From: CAYOYK01 sp964408185
GTDB taxonomy: Bacteria > Bacillota > Clostridia > Christensenellales > Aristaeellaceae
NCBI GenBank assembly: GCA_964408185.1
Contig: CAYOYK010000002.1
Span: forward strand, 74,742-138,741
Reading direction: 5' to 3'
Length of the DNA: 64,000 nt
Shown: positions 15,950 to 25,017 of the stretch, in pieces
Layout: each line of letters begins with the position of its first letter
How positions within the stretch are numbered: position 1 is the stretch's first letter
Program-made: the position numbers and the translations under genes
Notes under the pieces: generated by a model
Seen by the model: only the letters and a program-made list of their open reading frames with translations
Databases searched by the model: none
Told to the model about the DNA's origin: nothing

Positions 15950-17277
15950 TGCTTTGCCGCGAGCGCCTTGGCGGCCTCGGTACGCCGCGCCAGCTCGGCC
16001 CCGGCCTGTCGGCCGCGAGCAAGCGCCGCTTGTTCATCAAGCGTGAGATAGCTGCCGTCATGATACAGCACCTTGCCGTTCACCATGGTCAGCCTCACGT
16101 CGCTGCCTTGCGTGGAATAGATCAGCGTGCTTTCCATATCGTGGGTCGGAATATCGTTGACAACGCCAACGTCCACCAAAATCAAATCCGCCAAATAGCC
16201 GGACTTGAGCAGGCCCAAGTTGCCGTAGCCAAGTGCCTGCGCGCCGGTATAGGTGGCAGCCTTGAACGCCTGCGCGGGCGTAACGGCCAGCGGATCCAGC
16301 AGCGTGCCCTTTTGCAGCATGGGCATGAGCTTGAGCTCCTCCCAGAGGTTCAGGTTGTTGTTGCTGGCTACGCCGTCCGTGCCGAGGGCAACCTTGCAGC
16401 CCTCGTTCAGCATTTTGGCGATCGGCGCAACGCCGCTGGCCAGCTTGAGATTACTGACCGGGTTGTGCACAAGCGTAACGCCATGGTCGCGGAAAAGCCG
16501 GATATCGCTATCCGTAAACCACACGCAATGCGCGGCGATGACGGGGCTGTCCAGAATGCCCATTTTCTCAAGGTATTCGGGCGGTGTCAGCCCGTGCCGT
16601 TCCTTGCAGCCGTCAAAATCCGCCTTGGTCTCGCTGACGTGTACGTGGATCGTCACGCCCTGTTCCTTTGCGATGCGGGCCACCTTGCGCATCAGCGTCT
16701 CGGTGGTCGCACCCTCGGAGTGCGGCGCGAGCGAAACGCGAATGCGATCGTCCGCCGCATGGTTCCAGCGCTCCAGCATCACAAGGCCCTCGTCCAAGTC
16801 CTTGCACTGGCTGTCAAAATCAACCACGCCATGGCCCAGCAGCGCGCGCATGCCGCTATCCTCCACGGAATGCACAATGTCGTCCAAGTAGAAATACATA
16901 TCGCAAAACGAGGTGGTGCCGAAGCGAAGCATCTCCATTACGCCCAAATCGGTGCCCGCGCGGATCAGCCCGCCGTCCCAGTGCTTTTCCATGGGAAAGA
17001 TAGCGTCGTTGAGCCAGTCGCTCAAATTCATCTGTCCGCCGATACCGCGCAGCAGCGTCATGGGCGTATGCGTGTGCAGATTGACAAGGCCGGGCATGCA
17101 CAGCGAGCCCTTCCCGTCGATGGTCTGATCGGCCTCAAAGGCGGGCACGGCGGCGGCCGGGCCCGCGTATACGATCAGGCTGTCGTCAATCTGTACCTCC
17201 GCATCCGCAATAAACGGGATGTGCGCTTCGTTTTCTACGCCGGGGGTCAGCAGGATATGGTTGATCTTTGTACGCAT
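15946..17277 (-). CDS. mtaD: 5-methylthioadenosine/S-adenosylhomocysteine deaminase
   Basis: Zn-dependent amidohydrolase that deaminates MTA/SAH, a by-product route of SAM-dependent reactions. Start is ATG 17277 (MRTKINHILL), preceded by GGAGG with 8-base spacing; ATG codons further upstream lack this. The 443-aa product has the metal motif LVNLHTHTPM, a central His (VHVSETKAD), a further His (AAHCVWF) and the metal Asp in ALGTDGVASNN. A consensus promoter lies just upstream. Three glycosyltransferase genes follow, each overlapping the previous stop. The link between SAM by-product salvage and glycosylation is unclear. Related cytosine or guanine deaminases share the fold. Confidence 0.9.
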   Translation of the reverse strand: MRTKINHILLTPGVENEAHIPFIADAEVQIDDSLIVYAGPAAAVPAFEADQTIDGKGSLCMPGLVNLHTHTPMTLLRGIGGQMNLSDWLNDAIFPMEKHWDGGLIRAGTDLGVMEMLRFGTTSFCDMYFYLDDIVHSVEDSGMRALLGHGVVDFDSQCKDLDEGLVMLERWNHAADDRIRVSLAPHSEGATTETLMRKVARIAKEQGVTIHVHVSETKADFDGCKERHGLTPPEYLEKMGILDSPVIAAHCVWFTDSDIRLFRDHGVTLVHNPVSNLKLASGVAPIAKMLNEGCKVALGTDGVASNNNLNLWEELKLMPMLQKGTLLDPLAVTPAQAFKAATYTGAQALGYGNLGLLKSGYLADLILVDVGVVNDIPTHDMESTLIYSTQGSDVRLTMVNGKVLYHDGSYLTLDEQAALARGRQAGAELARRTEAAKALAAKQ

Positions 17278-17307
17278 CGTCATTTCCTCCATGATGTCTG
17301 TCAATTG

Positions 17308-17335
17308 ATTATAACATTCGGCGAATAAATGTCAA
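17308..17335 (-). promoter_or_regulatory. consensus sigma-A promoter of the mtaD-glycosyltransferase operon
   Basis: On the - strand TTGACA (17335-17330) and TATAAT (17313-17308) are both perfect and 16 bp apart, with TG before the -10. The -35 overlaps the recQ stop codon, so the operon has its own strong start inside the end of recQ. Confidence 0.85.
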
Positions 17336-19182
17336 TCGGTCGTCACGTCGCGCAGCGCTTGCAGAAATGCGTCCGCGTACCTGTCGGCCTTGCGCTCCCC
17401 TACGCCGGAAACCTGAAGGAACGCCGAGCGGCTCTGCGGCCTGCGCGCGGCCATATCCCACAGCGTCGCGTTGGAGAAGATCATGTACACGGGCACGCCT
17501 GCCTCCTGCGCCAGCTTGACGCGAACGGCGCGAAGCGTCTCAAAGATCGCCTCGTTTTGCGGGTCGTACCCCGCGCTTGGCTTGGCGCCTTTTCGCGCGG
17601 ACGCGCGGTGCTCCTCCCGCTCGTCCTGCTGGCGAACGAGCATCTGCACGGACTGGCCGTCAAAAAGGACGTCGTTGGCCTGCTCCGTTGTACGCAGCAC
17701 CGGGTATTCTCCGCCTGTGGATTGCAGATAGCCCTGCTTGACCAGCGCGTCAAGGACCAAGCGCACGCGAGCGCGGCTGAGCTCCTTCAGCGCGCCGTAG
17801 GTGGGCAGCTTGTCCAGCCCAAGCTGCCCAACGCGCTGCTCCTTGCCGCCGCAGAGCGTGCTTGCCACCATCGCCGCGCCAAGGCTGCCATAGAAGCGCT
17901 TCTCAATGCGCCGCACGCAGGACAGCGCCTTTTGCGCCTCCGTGGTGATATCCACGGACGAGCTGTCCGCGCAGCAGTTGCCGCAGCGGCCGCAGGGCGG
18001 CGGCTCCTGCTCGCCAAAATACTGGAGGATGTACGAGCGCAGACAGCCGTCTGTCTTGCAATAGCCGACCATCTGATCCAACCGCTCCATGTCGAGCCTC
18101 TGCACCAGCGCGCGATCCTCGTCCGATAGCTCCGGATTCTCGTCGCTGTGGAGAATCATGTACTTGCAGGTTGCCACGTCGCTGCCGGAGTACAGCAGTA
18201 CGCAGTCCGCCGGGGAACCGTCCCGCCCGGCGCGCCCCGCCTCCTGATAGTAGCTCTCTACGTTTTTGGGCATGTTGTAGTGAATAACATAGCTCACGTT
18301 TGACTTGTCGATGCCCATGCCAAAGGCGTTGGTGGCGGCCATCACGCGCGCCCGATCAAAAACGAAGTCCTCTTGGTTTTGGCGGCGCTCCTCATCGCTC
18401 AGCCCGGCGTGATAGCGCGTCGCGGGCAGACCCGCATCCCGCAGGCTTTGGCACACGCGCTCCACATTGGCGCGGGTGGCGCAATACACAATGCCGGACT
18501 GCGCCTCGTGCCCGCGCAGGTATTGCAGCAGCCAGTCGAGCTTTTGGGCGGGCTTGGCGACGTCAAAATACAAGTTGGGACGGTCAAACCCGGTCGTCAG
18601 GCGCAACGGTTTGCGCAGCCCCAGCAGACGCTCCACGTCCGTCTTGACGTCCGCCGTGGCGGTTGCCGTAAACGCCCCGATGGTCGGGCGCTTGGGCAGG
18701 TGCTCGATGAACGCGGGGATTTTGAGATAGCTGGGTCGGAAGTCCTGCCCCCATTGAGAGACGCAATGCGCCTCGTCCACGGCGATGAACGGGATGTCCG
18801 TCTCATCGGCAAAGCGCACAAACGAGGGCGCTTCCAGCCGCTCCGGCGCAACGTACAGGATTTTGTACGCGCCTGCGCGCGCGCGACGAAGCACGGTTTC
18901 CTGCTGCGCGGCCGATAGGGACGAGTTGAGATACGCCGCCGGAACGCCGGCCTGCGTCAGCGCGGATACCTGATCCTTCATCAGCGAAATCAGCGGCGAG
19001 AGCACGAGCGTCACGCCGGGCAGCATCAGCGCGGGAATTTGATAGCAGACGGACTTTCCGGCGCCTGTCGGCATCACGCCCAGCGCGTCCCGCCCAGACA
19101 GCAGCGCTTCGATCAGCTCTCTCTGCCCGTCGCGGAAGGAAGTATGTCCGTAATACCGCTTGAGCAGGTCCAACGGGTCCAC
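17332..19182 (-). CDS. recQ: ATP-dependent DNA helicase RecQ
   Basis: 3'-5' DNA helicase for recombination and fork repair. Start is GTG 19182 because AGAAAGGG lies 8 bases before it; the GTG nine bases further upstream touches that site. The 616-aa product has helicase motifs MPTGAGKS (Walker A), VDEAHC (DEAH) and QEAGRAGRDG (motif VI). A Cys-rich zinc site in the RQC region follows (CKTDGCLRSYI ... CGRCGNCC), then a winged helix and a C-terminal HRDC domain ending in VSGVGERKADRY. This is the full RecQ architecture. Confidence 0.96.
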   Translation of the reverse strand: MDPLDLLKRYYGHTSFRDGQRELIEALLSGRDALGVMPTGAGKSVCYQIPALMLPGVTLVLSPLISLMKDQVSALTQAGVPAAYLNSSLSAAQQETVLRRARAGAYKILYVAPERLEAPSFVRFADETDIPFIAVDEAHCVSQWGQDFRPSYLKIPAFIEHLPKRPTIGAFTATATADVKTDVERLLGLRKPLRLTTGFDRPNLYFDVAKPAQKLDWLLQYLRGHEAQSGIVYCATRANVERVCQSLRDAGLPATRYHAGLSDEERRQNQEDFVFDRARVMAATNAFGMGIDKSNVSYVIHYNMPKNVESYYQEAGRAGRDGSPADCVLLYSGSDVATCKYMILHSDENPELSDEDRALVQRLDMERLDQMVGYCKTDGCLRSYILQYFGEQEPPPCGRCGNCCADSSSVDITTEAQKALSCVRRIEKRFYGSLGAAMVASTLCGGKEQRVGQLGLDKLPTYGALKELSRARVRLVLDALVKQGYLQSTGGEYPVLRTTEQANDVLFDGQSVQMLVRQQDEREEHRASARKGAKPSAGYDPQNEAIFETLRAVRVKLAQEAGVPVYMIFSNATLWDMAARRPQSRSAFLQVSGVGERKADRYADAFLQALRDVTTD

Positions 19183-19281
19183 GCGCAGCACCCTTTCTGT
19201 CGTGTGATATTTGCATTATACCTTGCGACGCGCTTTTGCGCAACCGCGCGACGGTTCCCTTGCCAAGAACAGCAAAAGTAC

Positions 19282-19310
19282 TTGCGTTTTCCTCGCGTCT
19301 ATCGTACAAT
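19282..19310 (+). promoter_or_regulatory. promoter of the SRP RNA gene
   Basis: TTGCGT (19282-19287) and TACAAT (19305-19310) are separated by 17 bp. The predicted start, about 19317, lies just before the folded SRP RNA. Confidence 0.7.
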
Positions 19311-19330
19311 ACTTCTGCCGCGTGTATGAT

Positions 19331-19436
19331 GATGGCCAAGTCCCGTGCGATTTCATGGCGTGAACCCTGTCAGATCCGGAAGGAAGCAGCAGTAAGCGCA
19401 TATTGAAAGGTGCTGCGGGGTTGCCTGGCTTGAATA
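19331..19436 (+). ncRNA. ffs: signal recognition particle RNA, short (4.5S-type)
   Basis: RNA scaffold of the bacterial SRP, which binds Ffh and targets nascent membrane proteins. The invariant apical segment is at about 19369-19390 (GTCAGATCC then GGAAGGAAGCAGC), and its partner strand TGCTGCGGGGTTGCC is at about 19411-19425. The outer helix pairs CAAGTC near 19336 with GGCTTG near 19432. A T run at 19443-19449 follows. The transcript from the promoter above is about 130 bases, too short to include the Alu domain of Bacillus-type scRNA. Exact ends are approximate. Confidence 0.92.
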
Positions 19437-19478
19437 CACTCGGTTTTTTACGACAGAAAGACAAAGGAGAGCTTGCCG

Positions 19479-20729
19479 ATGAATTATCAGCATGTCATGG
19501 CGACGGATCCCGAACTGTTTGAGGCGATGCAGGCGGAGGTAGAGCGGCAGCGCGCGCACATTGAGTTGATTGCGTCCGAGAACTTTGTGTCCCCCGCCGT
19601 GATGGAAGCCATGGGCTCTCCGTTAACCAACAAGTATGCCGAGGGTTATCCTGGCAAGCGCTATTACGGCGGCTGCCAGTGCGTGGATATCGCCGAGGAT
19701 CTCGCGCGGGATCGCGCCAAGAAGCTCTTCGGCGCGGAGTACGCCAACGTGCAGCCTCACAGCGGAGCACAGGCGAACATCGCGGTGTATTTTGCCATGC
19801 TGGAGCCGGGCGACACCGTGATGGGCATGAGCCTACCGCACGGCGGACACCTGACCCACGGCAGCACGGTGAACCTGAGCGGAAAGTATTTCCACTTTGT
19901 TCCCTACGGCGTGGATGAGCAGACCGGCCTGATCGACTACGACGCGGCCGAGAAGCTCGCCAAGGAAAGCAAGCCCAAGATGATCGTGGTGGGCGCGTCC
20001 GCCTACCCGCGCGAGATCAACTTTCAGCGGTTCCGCAGCATCGCGGATGAGGTGGGCGCATACTTGATGGTGGACATGGCGCACATCGCGGGCTTGGTGG
20101 CCGCCGGGCTGCACATGAGCCCCATCCCCTATGCCGATTTTGTGACCACCACCACGCACAAGACGCTGCGCGGCCCGCGCGGCGGCATGATCCTGTGCAA
20201 GGAGAAATACGGCAAGGCGATCGACAAGGCGATCTTCCCCGGCACACAGGGCGGGCCGCTGATGCACGTAATCGCCGCAAAGGCCGTCTGCTTCCACGAG
20301 GCGCTTCAGCCGGGCTTTAACGAGTACCAGCGCCAGATCATCAAAAACGCCAAGGCGCTGGAGAACGCTCTGCGGGAGAACGACATGAAGATGGTCTCCG
20401 GCGGCACGGACAACCACCTCATCCTCGTAGACCTGACCAATACCGAGCGTACCGGCAAGGAGCTGGAGCAACTGCTTGGGCAGAGCAATATCACCGTCAA
20501 CAAGAATACCATCCCCGGCGAGCAGCGCAGCCCCTCGGTTGCCAGCGGCATCCGCATCGGCACGCCCGCCGTGACCACGCGCGGCATGAACGAGAGCGAC
20601 ATGGCCACCATCGCGGGCTTTATCAAGCGCATAGCCGACGGCGGCGAGGCTGTCTGCCCGGATGTGAAGCGCGAGGTGCAGGCGATGATGGCTCGCTTCC
20701 CGCTGTATGAAAATTTTCCCAATGCGTAA
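19479..20729 (+). CDS. glyA: serine hydroxymethyltransferase
   Basis: PLP enzyme that interconverts serine and glycine and supplies one-carbon units as methylene-tetrahydrofolate. Start ATG 19479 follows AAAGGAGA. The 416-aa product has [11 protein letters not shown] near the N-terminus, [15 protein letters not shown], and the PLP-lysine motif [14 protein letters not shown]. The C-terminal [12 protein letters not shown] is also typical. Length is normal. The start of the YraN gene lies inside its last codons. Confidence 0.98.
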   Translation: MNYQHVMATDPELFEAMQAEVERQRAHIELIASENFVSPAVMEAMGSPLTNKYAEGYPGKRYYGGCQCVDIAEDLARDRAKKLFGAEYANVQPHSGAQANIAVYFAMLEPGDTVMGMSLPHGGHLTHGSTVNLSGKYFHFVPYGVDEQTGLIDYDAAEKLAKESKPKMIVVGASAYPREINFQRFRSIADEVGAYLMVDMAHIAGLVAAGLHMSPIPYADFVTTTTHKTLRGPRGGMILCKEKYGKAIDKAIFPGTQGGPLMHVIAAKAVCFHEALQPGFNEYQRQIIKNAKALENALRENDMKMVSGGTDNHLILVDLTNTERTGKELEQLLGQSNITVNKNTIPGEQRSPSVASGIRIGTPAVTTRGMNESDMATIAGFIKRIADGGEAVCPDVKREVQAMMARFPLYENFPNA

Positions 20730-21072
20730 CACCAACACCTATACCCTCGGCCTGATGGGCGAGGACAGGGCGCTGGATTATCTGCAAGCCAAAGGAATGG
20801 TACTGCTGGAACGGCGGTACCATTCGCCTTATGGCGAGATCGATCTGGTGCTGATGGACGGCGGCTGCCTTGTGCTGGCGGAGGTCAAAGCGCGCTCCAC
20901 ACAGGGACGGGGCGCGGGCAGCTACGCGCTCACGGCGTCCAAGCAGAGGAAGCTGATTTTGACCGCGCGGCATTATTTAGCCGCGCACTCGCCGGATTGC
21001 CCTGTACGGTTTGATCTGGTGGAAATCACCACAGACGGAATAGAGCACATTGAAAACGCCTTTGAGGCTTAA
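20722..21072 (+). CDS. YraN family (UPF0102) putative endonuclease-fold protein
   Basis: Small protein of the PD-(D/E)XK-like UPF0102 family; its role is not firmly established, although a link to recombination or repair has been proposed. Motifs include [28 protein letters not shown] (the conserved G-E-I-D) and [10 protein letters not shown] (the E-V-K). ATG 20722 is chosen because the product then begins like other family members; ATG 20707 is also possible, and neither has a ribosome-binding site, so coupling to glyA is likely. 116 aa. Its stop codon lies in the loop of the terminator that follows. Confidence 0.88.
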   Translation: MRNTNTYTLGLMGEDRALDYLQAKGMVLLERRYHSPYGEIDLVLMDGGCLVLAEVKARSTQGRGAGSYALTASKQRKLILTARHYLAAHSPDCPVRFDLVEITTDGIEHIENAFEA

Positions 21073-21089
21073 TCTCAAAGGCGTTTTTT
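21053..21089 (+). terminator. strong, probably bidirectional terminator
   Basis: Perfect 14-bp stem AAAACGCCTTTGAG (21053-21066) / CTCAAAGGCGTTTT (21074-21087), with A and T runs on either side. It lies between the + strand YraN gene and the - strand gene ending at 21102. The YraN stop TAA is in the 7-base loop. Confidence 0.92.
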
Positions 21090-21101
21090 GGATCCGGTGT
21101 G

Positions 21102-23009
21102 TCAATAGTATTCGTCGATTCCGTAGGTATAGCGGCAAATCAGCCACGGCAGGCTATTGTACATGCCAAACACGTCCGCGTACAGTCGAAGCTGGTCGCC
21201 TACCTCCCAGCTTGTACGGGAGGAATTTTCAATGTAGATCATGATGGGGTCGGCCTCTGTGCCGCAATTCATATAAGCGCGCTGCGGCTTGGTGGTCTCG
21301 ATGGAGGTGATCGTCCCCTTGCAGACGTAAATCGTCGTTTTTTCCTTGCGGATATCCAGATTGTTCAGCAGCTCGTAGTAATGATCGGAGTCCATGGCCC
21401 ACGCGGCCTTTGAATAATCGTCAATGGAGGGCACGTAGTACACGGAGTATTCAACGCGGCTTGTCGCCCGGTCGGGATAATCGGCCGTGATGACAATGGT
21501 GTTGTCGCCGATCTTATTGAATACGGCATAGAAGGAAAATGCGCCGTCCTCCGCGCAGGTGGTGATATCCAAGTCCGTATAGGCCGACAGCACGTTTACT
21601 ACCGCGCCCGGCAGCGTGGACGCGCGAATGAGCATCGTTTTGGAGGTGCTCCGCGTGCCGATATCAGACTGCAAATCGAGCGGGATTTCCTGCTTCTCAC
21701 GGTACAGCGTCAGCTCCATGCTGTTCTCGCGGCAGTACTGACTGCGCACGACAATTACAAACTTGTTTTCGCCGGTGGGCTGAACGGTGGCGTTGTAGCT
21801 GACCCTGCCGCCGTCGGTGTTGACCAAGTCGGAGTAATCCTCGCCGTTGATGAGCAGCGTGCTGCCCTCGCGCACCTGAATGACAATGGTAAACATGGGC
21901 GTGCTGACTTCTTTGTAGGCGGTATCGGGCGTGACGAGCTCAATGGGCGACAGCGGAATATCGATCTCGTAATGAATGGCGTCCAGCGGAACCTGCTTGC
22001 CGGAATCGGACACGATGTAAGGCGTGAGCGTAACGGCCATGGTCTCTTGCAGGTAGTCCTCAAAATCGTCATACCAAATATGGTCCAGTATATCAAACGT
22101 GGCCACGCCGTCGGTAACGATGGCGGAGGTGCGCAGCTCGCGGATGGAGATGCGCTGGCCATCCTCGCCGGGGATTGTGATGGTATGCGCGGCCAAGTCG
22201 TCACGGATCGTCGCGGTCACGGTCACGGTGCGCGCTTCCTCGTCGTTTCCGGTGGCGAGCAGCGGATACACGCGATAGCCAACATAGCCCAGCATACCAA
22301 TCAATGCGACAATCAGCACCACGCGGCCAAACTTACGCCAGCCAAAGCGGCGCGGCTTCCAAGCGGCCGTGCGCCGCGTGCTCATGGCATTTTCCACTTC
22401 GTCCTGCCGGGAATAGGCGGGGATATAGGTGCTGGTGTCGTGGTACCCGTCGTACACCTGCCGCATGCCGTCGGCGGGGCTGTTGATATCCATCACCTGC
22501 GTGCCGCCGTAGTCATAGCGGTGCGCGCCCTCGCTGGACGCGTCGTCCCGGCGGTACTTGGCCGTGTAGACCTGCTGGGCGTCCTCGGCGACCTCGCCCT
22601 CCTCCACCAGTTGGGGGTCGACGGGCCGCAGGGTGCTATCCGGGTTATCCTCCACGGCGAAAAACGTACCGCGGTTTGACGTGGTGCGCACGGTACGCCC
22701 GGAGGGCGCAAGCCCGCGCTGGGCGGCGGCGGCGCGCAGCCGCCGCTGCTGCATTTCGCCTTGCAGCTTGCGGCGCTTGAGCTCGGCCATTTCGGTCGCC
22801 AGCTCGTCGCGCGGGTCGCTTGTGCCGTCCAGTTCCCCCAGCTCGTCCACGCGAAGGTACGCGTTCGGCTTTACGCGATCCTTCAGATCGGCGGACCATT
22901 CGGGCGGGTTGCCCTCGGAATAGGGCTGCTCCTCCGGCAAGGGCATGCCGCAATAAAAGCAATGCGGCAAGTATGCCTGGTTCCACTTTCCGCAGCGCGG
23001 ACACTTCAT
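21102..23009 (-). CDS. uncharacterised zinc-ribbon membrane-anchored protein
   Basis: 635-aa protein of unknown function. The start at ATG 23009 is fixed by AAAGGGGG 7 bases upstream and by the zinc ribbon beginning at once (CPRC at 3-6, CFYC at 17-20). A charged, partly coiled-coil cytoplasmic region (about 60-110) and a disordered stretch run to about 225. One membrane segment lies at 229-251, and about 385 extracellular residues follow. These look like beta-rich repeats (several lines of 'I-x-V' strands with 'TLLINGEDYSD') and a C-terminal OB-like domain (TTIYVCKGTITS ... GDQLRLYADVFG). No enzyme motif is seen. It has its own promoter and is flanked by two terminators, so it is a single-gene unit. 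Confidence 0.85.
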   Translation of the reverse strand: MKCPRCGKWNQAYLPHCFYCGMPLPEEQPYSEGNPPEWSADLKDRVKPNAYLRVDELGELDGTSDPRDELATEMAELKRRKLQGEMQQRRLRAAAAQRGLAPSGRTVRTTSNRGTFFAVEDNPDSTLRPVDPQLVEEGEVAEDAQQVYTAKYRRDDASSEGAHRYDYGGTQVMDINSPADGMRQVYDGYHDTSTYIPAYSRQDEVENAMSTRRTAAWKPRRFGWRKFGRVVLIVALIGMLGYVGYRVYPLLATGNDEEARTVTVTATIRDDLAAHTITIPGEDGQRISIRELRTSAIVTDGVATFDILDHIWYDDFEDYLQETMAVTLTPYIVSDSGKQVPLDAIHYEIDIPLSPIELVTPDTAYKEVSTPMFTIVIQVREGSTLLINGEDYSDLVNTDGGRVSYNATVQPTGENKFVIVVRSQYCRENSMELTLYREKQEIPLDLQSDIGTRSTSKTMLIRASTLPGAVVNVLSAYTDLDITTCAEDGAFSFYAVFNKIGDNTIVITADYPDRATSRVEYSVYYVPSIDDYSKAAWAMDSDHYYELLNNLDIRKEKTTIYVCKGTITSIETTKPQRAYMNCGTEADPIMIYIENSSRTSWEVGDQLRLYADVFGMYNSLPWLICRYTYGIDEYY

Positions 23010-23034
23010 AGGTTGGCCCCCTTTCCCGGCAATC

Positions 23035-23063
23035 AGTGTAGCAAGAAACGGCCGGGCTGTCAA
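23035..23063 (-). promoter_or_regulatory. promoter of the zinc-ribbon membrane protein gene
   Basis: On the - strand TTGACA (23063-23058) and TACACT (23040-23035) are separated by 17 bp, with TG before the -10. The start would be about 20 bases before the gene. Confidence 0.8.
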
Positions 23064-23106
23064 TGACGCGGAACGCGACTTGCCACATGCGACAAAGCGT
23101 TTTTCC

Positions 23107-23145
23107 ATGCAAAAAGCGCCGACCTGAGCCGACGCTTTTTTGCAT
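23107..23145 (-). terminator. terminator after rplS
   Basis: On the - strand an 11-bp stem (AAAGCGTCGGC with GTCGGCGCTTT, two G-U pairs, loop TCAG) ends in a T run. Flanking ATGCA repeats lengthen it. It closes the rplS transcript. Confidence 0.85.
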
Positions 23146-23156
23146 GAGGACAAGCG

Positions 23157-23507
23157 TTACACGCGCTTGGCCTCTCTGATTTTTGCAGCCTTGCCTTGCA
23201 GACCGCGCAGATAGTACAGCTTTGCACGGCGCACGCTGCCGCGGCGGATCACCTTAACGCTGTCCACGCGCGGAGAATGCAGCGGGAACGTGCGTTCCAC
23301 GCCGATGCCGTAGGATACGCGACGGACGGTAAACGTCTCGCGGATGCTGCCATTGCGCTTGGCGATCACAACGCCTTCAAACGCCTGCAGGCGCTCGCTG
23401 GTGCCCTCGACAACCTTCACTTGCACGCGAACGGTGTCGCCGATGCCAAACTGGGGCAGATCGGAACGGAGCTGTTCCTTTTCGATGGAACGGATCATTT
23501 CATTCAT
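23157..23507 (-). CDS. rplS: 50S ribosomal protein L19
   Basis: Component of the large ribosomal subunit at the 30S-50S interface. Start ATG 23507 ([12 protein letters not shown]) follows GGAGG; a frame extension to 23546 includes this ribosome-binding site and is not used. The 116-aa product has the L19 blocks [44 protein letters not shown] and [15 protein letters not shown]. It is usually in a cluster with rpsP, rimM and trmD; here it stands alone with its own promoter and terminator. Confidence 0.98.
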   Translation of the reverse strand: MNEMIRSIEKEQLRSDLPQFGIGDTVRVQVKVVEGTSERLQAFEGVVIAKRNGSIRETFTVRRVSYGIGVERTFPLHSPRVDSVKVIRRGSVRRAKLYYLRGLQGKAAKIREAKRV

Positions 23508-23590
23508 GGATGGGTGCCTCCTTTCCTCATAGACGTTCGTGCCCAAAGCCTTCCGCTTTAGCAGAGGACCGCCCGTATGTCACGCCGAAT

Positions 23591-23620
23591 AGTATACCAT
23601 GCCGCATGCCTGTTTGGCAA
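23591..23620 (-). promoter_or_regulatory. rplS promoter and leader
   Basis: On the - strand TTGCCA (23620-23615) and TATACT (23596-23591) are 18 bp apart. The resulting leader of about 75 bases can form a small hairpin (CCTCTGC/GCGGAAGG). Whether it is an L19 autoregulatory leader cannot be told. Confidence 0.6.
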
Positions 23621-23661
23621 GGATAAATTTTGCCGGGAAGCGAGCTTTTTTGATAAGCGCG

Positions 23662-25005
23662 TTACTTGCCCGCAACCGAGAGCTTGCCCACATACACGCT
23701 GGGCGCGCCGTAGCCGCCCATGGGGAAGCGCAGATCGGAGCCGACGGCCTCAATGCTTTTGAGCATATCGAGGAAGTTGCCGGCCAGCGTGATCTGCTCC
23801 ACCGGGCCTGCCTTTTTGCCGCTCTTGATCCGGTAGCCCTTTGCCAGCAGAGAAAAATCACCGCTTACCCCATTTGCGCCCGCGTGCAGCCCAGCCAGAT
23901 CGGTAATCAACACGCCGTCGCCCATCTGCGCCAGCAGCTCGTCAAGGGACTTTTCGCCCTTCTCCATAAAGAAATTGGTCGGGGCAACCCTAACCACGGA
24001 GCCATACCGCGCCTTGTGCGCGTTGCCGGTGGTCGGCACGCCGTCCTTCTTGGCGGTTTTGAGGCTCTGCAAAAAGAGCTTGAACTCGCCCTTATCCACG
24101 ACGACATGACGCCGCGAGGGCACACCCTCGTCATCAAAGGGACGGCTGCTCATGCCGCCGGGCAGAAGCGGATCGTCCACGATGGACACGCACTCCGCCG
24201 CAACGCGCTGGCCCAGCTTGCCCTTCAGCAGAGATTTGTCCTCCTGCGCGGTCTCCGCGGAGAAGGAATCACCAAACACCTGCAGCAGGTCGCACATGGT
24301 GCGGTTGAGAATCACAACGGGATACATGCCGGAGACCATCTGCTCCGCGTGCAGCATGCTCACAGCCTCCTCGGAGGCCTCGTCCGCAATCGCCTTCGCG
24401 TCGGCGTCGGTCAAATCGCGGGTCATGCGCATCCCTGCCCCGACGGCCGTGCTTTCGCCGTCCTTGGCAATCGGCTGGATGTATGCGCCGAACGCGTTGG
24501 CGGCGTATTGCTTATCCAGCCCGTAGCTGTTTACGATGCGGACGCTGCCCGTATCGGTGAACACGGTCGTATCGCCCACTTGCTTGATGCGCTCGTCATA
24601 GCTCTGCGCGGTCTTTTCCATTTGCAGGGCGAAGCTGATCTTCTGCTCCGGCGACAGGCTTTCGATTTCAGGGTTGACCTCGTGAAAGGCGGGTTCCTTC
24701 TCCGTGCCGCTAAAGATAAACTGCTCCGCGTCGTCCTCGCTCAGGAGCGCGCTGTCGCGCACGCCGTGAACAAGCTGCTCTACGGCGTCCTCGTCGATGG
24801 CCTCGGTGGACGAATAGCCCATCTTGCCGTTCAGCATGCCGCGGAAGCCCACGCCGCCGGTGGTGTTGGCTGTGTAGTTGATGACCTCCTGATTCTGGGT
24901 CATCACCTGAAAGCTGTCGCTCTGACTGATGTAAGCCTCGGCGGGGTCAATGCCCGCCTGCTTGGCAGCCGCAAAGAGCTGCCGCAGGAAATCGTTCATT
25001 TCCAT
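23662..25005 (-). CDS. tldE: TldE/PmbA family metallopeptidase-like subunit
   Basis: Partner of TldD in the TldD/TldE heterodimeric protease, known to process modified peptides and to degrade unfolded peptides. The 447-aa product starts at ATG 25005, 7 bases after AAGGAGG. It shares the TldD/PmbA fold but lacks the HExxxH zinc motif, as expected for the TldE subunit. C-terminal family blocks include GDFSLLAKGYRIKSG and EQITLAGNFLDMLKSIEAVG. It follows tldD after 12 bases. Confidence 0.92.
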   Translation of the reverse strand: MEMNDFLRQLFAAAKQAGIDPAEAYISQSDSFQVMTQNQEVINYTANTTGGVGFRGMLNGKMGYSSTEAIDEDAVEQLVHGVRDSALLSEDDAEQFIFSGTEKEPAFHEVNPEIESLSPEQKISFALQMEKTAQSYDERIKQVGDTTVFTDTGSVRIVNSYGLDKQYAANAFGAYIQPIAKDGESTAVGAGMRMTRDLTDADAKAIADEASEEAVSMLHAEQMVSGMYPVVILNRTMCDLLQVFGDSFSAETAQEDKSLLKGKLGQRVAAECVSIVDDPLLPGGMSSRPFDDEGVPSRRHVVVDKGEFKLFLQSLKTAKKDGVPTTGNAHKARYGSVVRVAPTNFFMEKGEKSLDELLAQMGDGVLITDLAGLHAGANGVSGDFSLLAKGYRIKSGKKAGPVEQITLAGNFLDMLKSIEAVGSDLRFPMGGYGAPSVYVGKLSVAGK

Positions 25006-25017
25006 CTTTCTGCCTCC

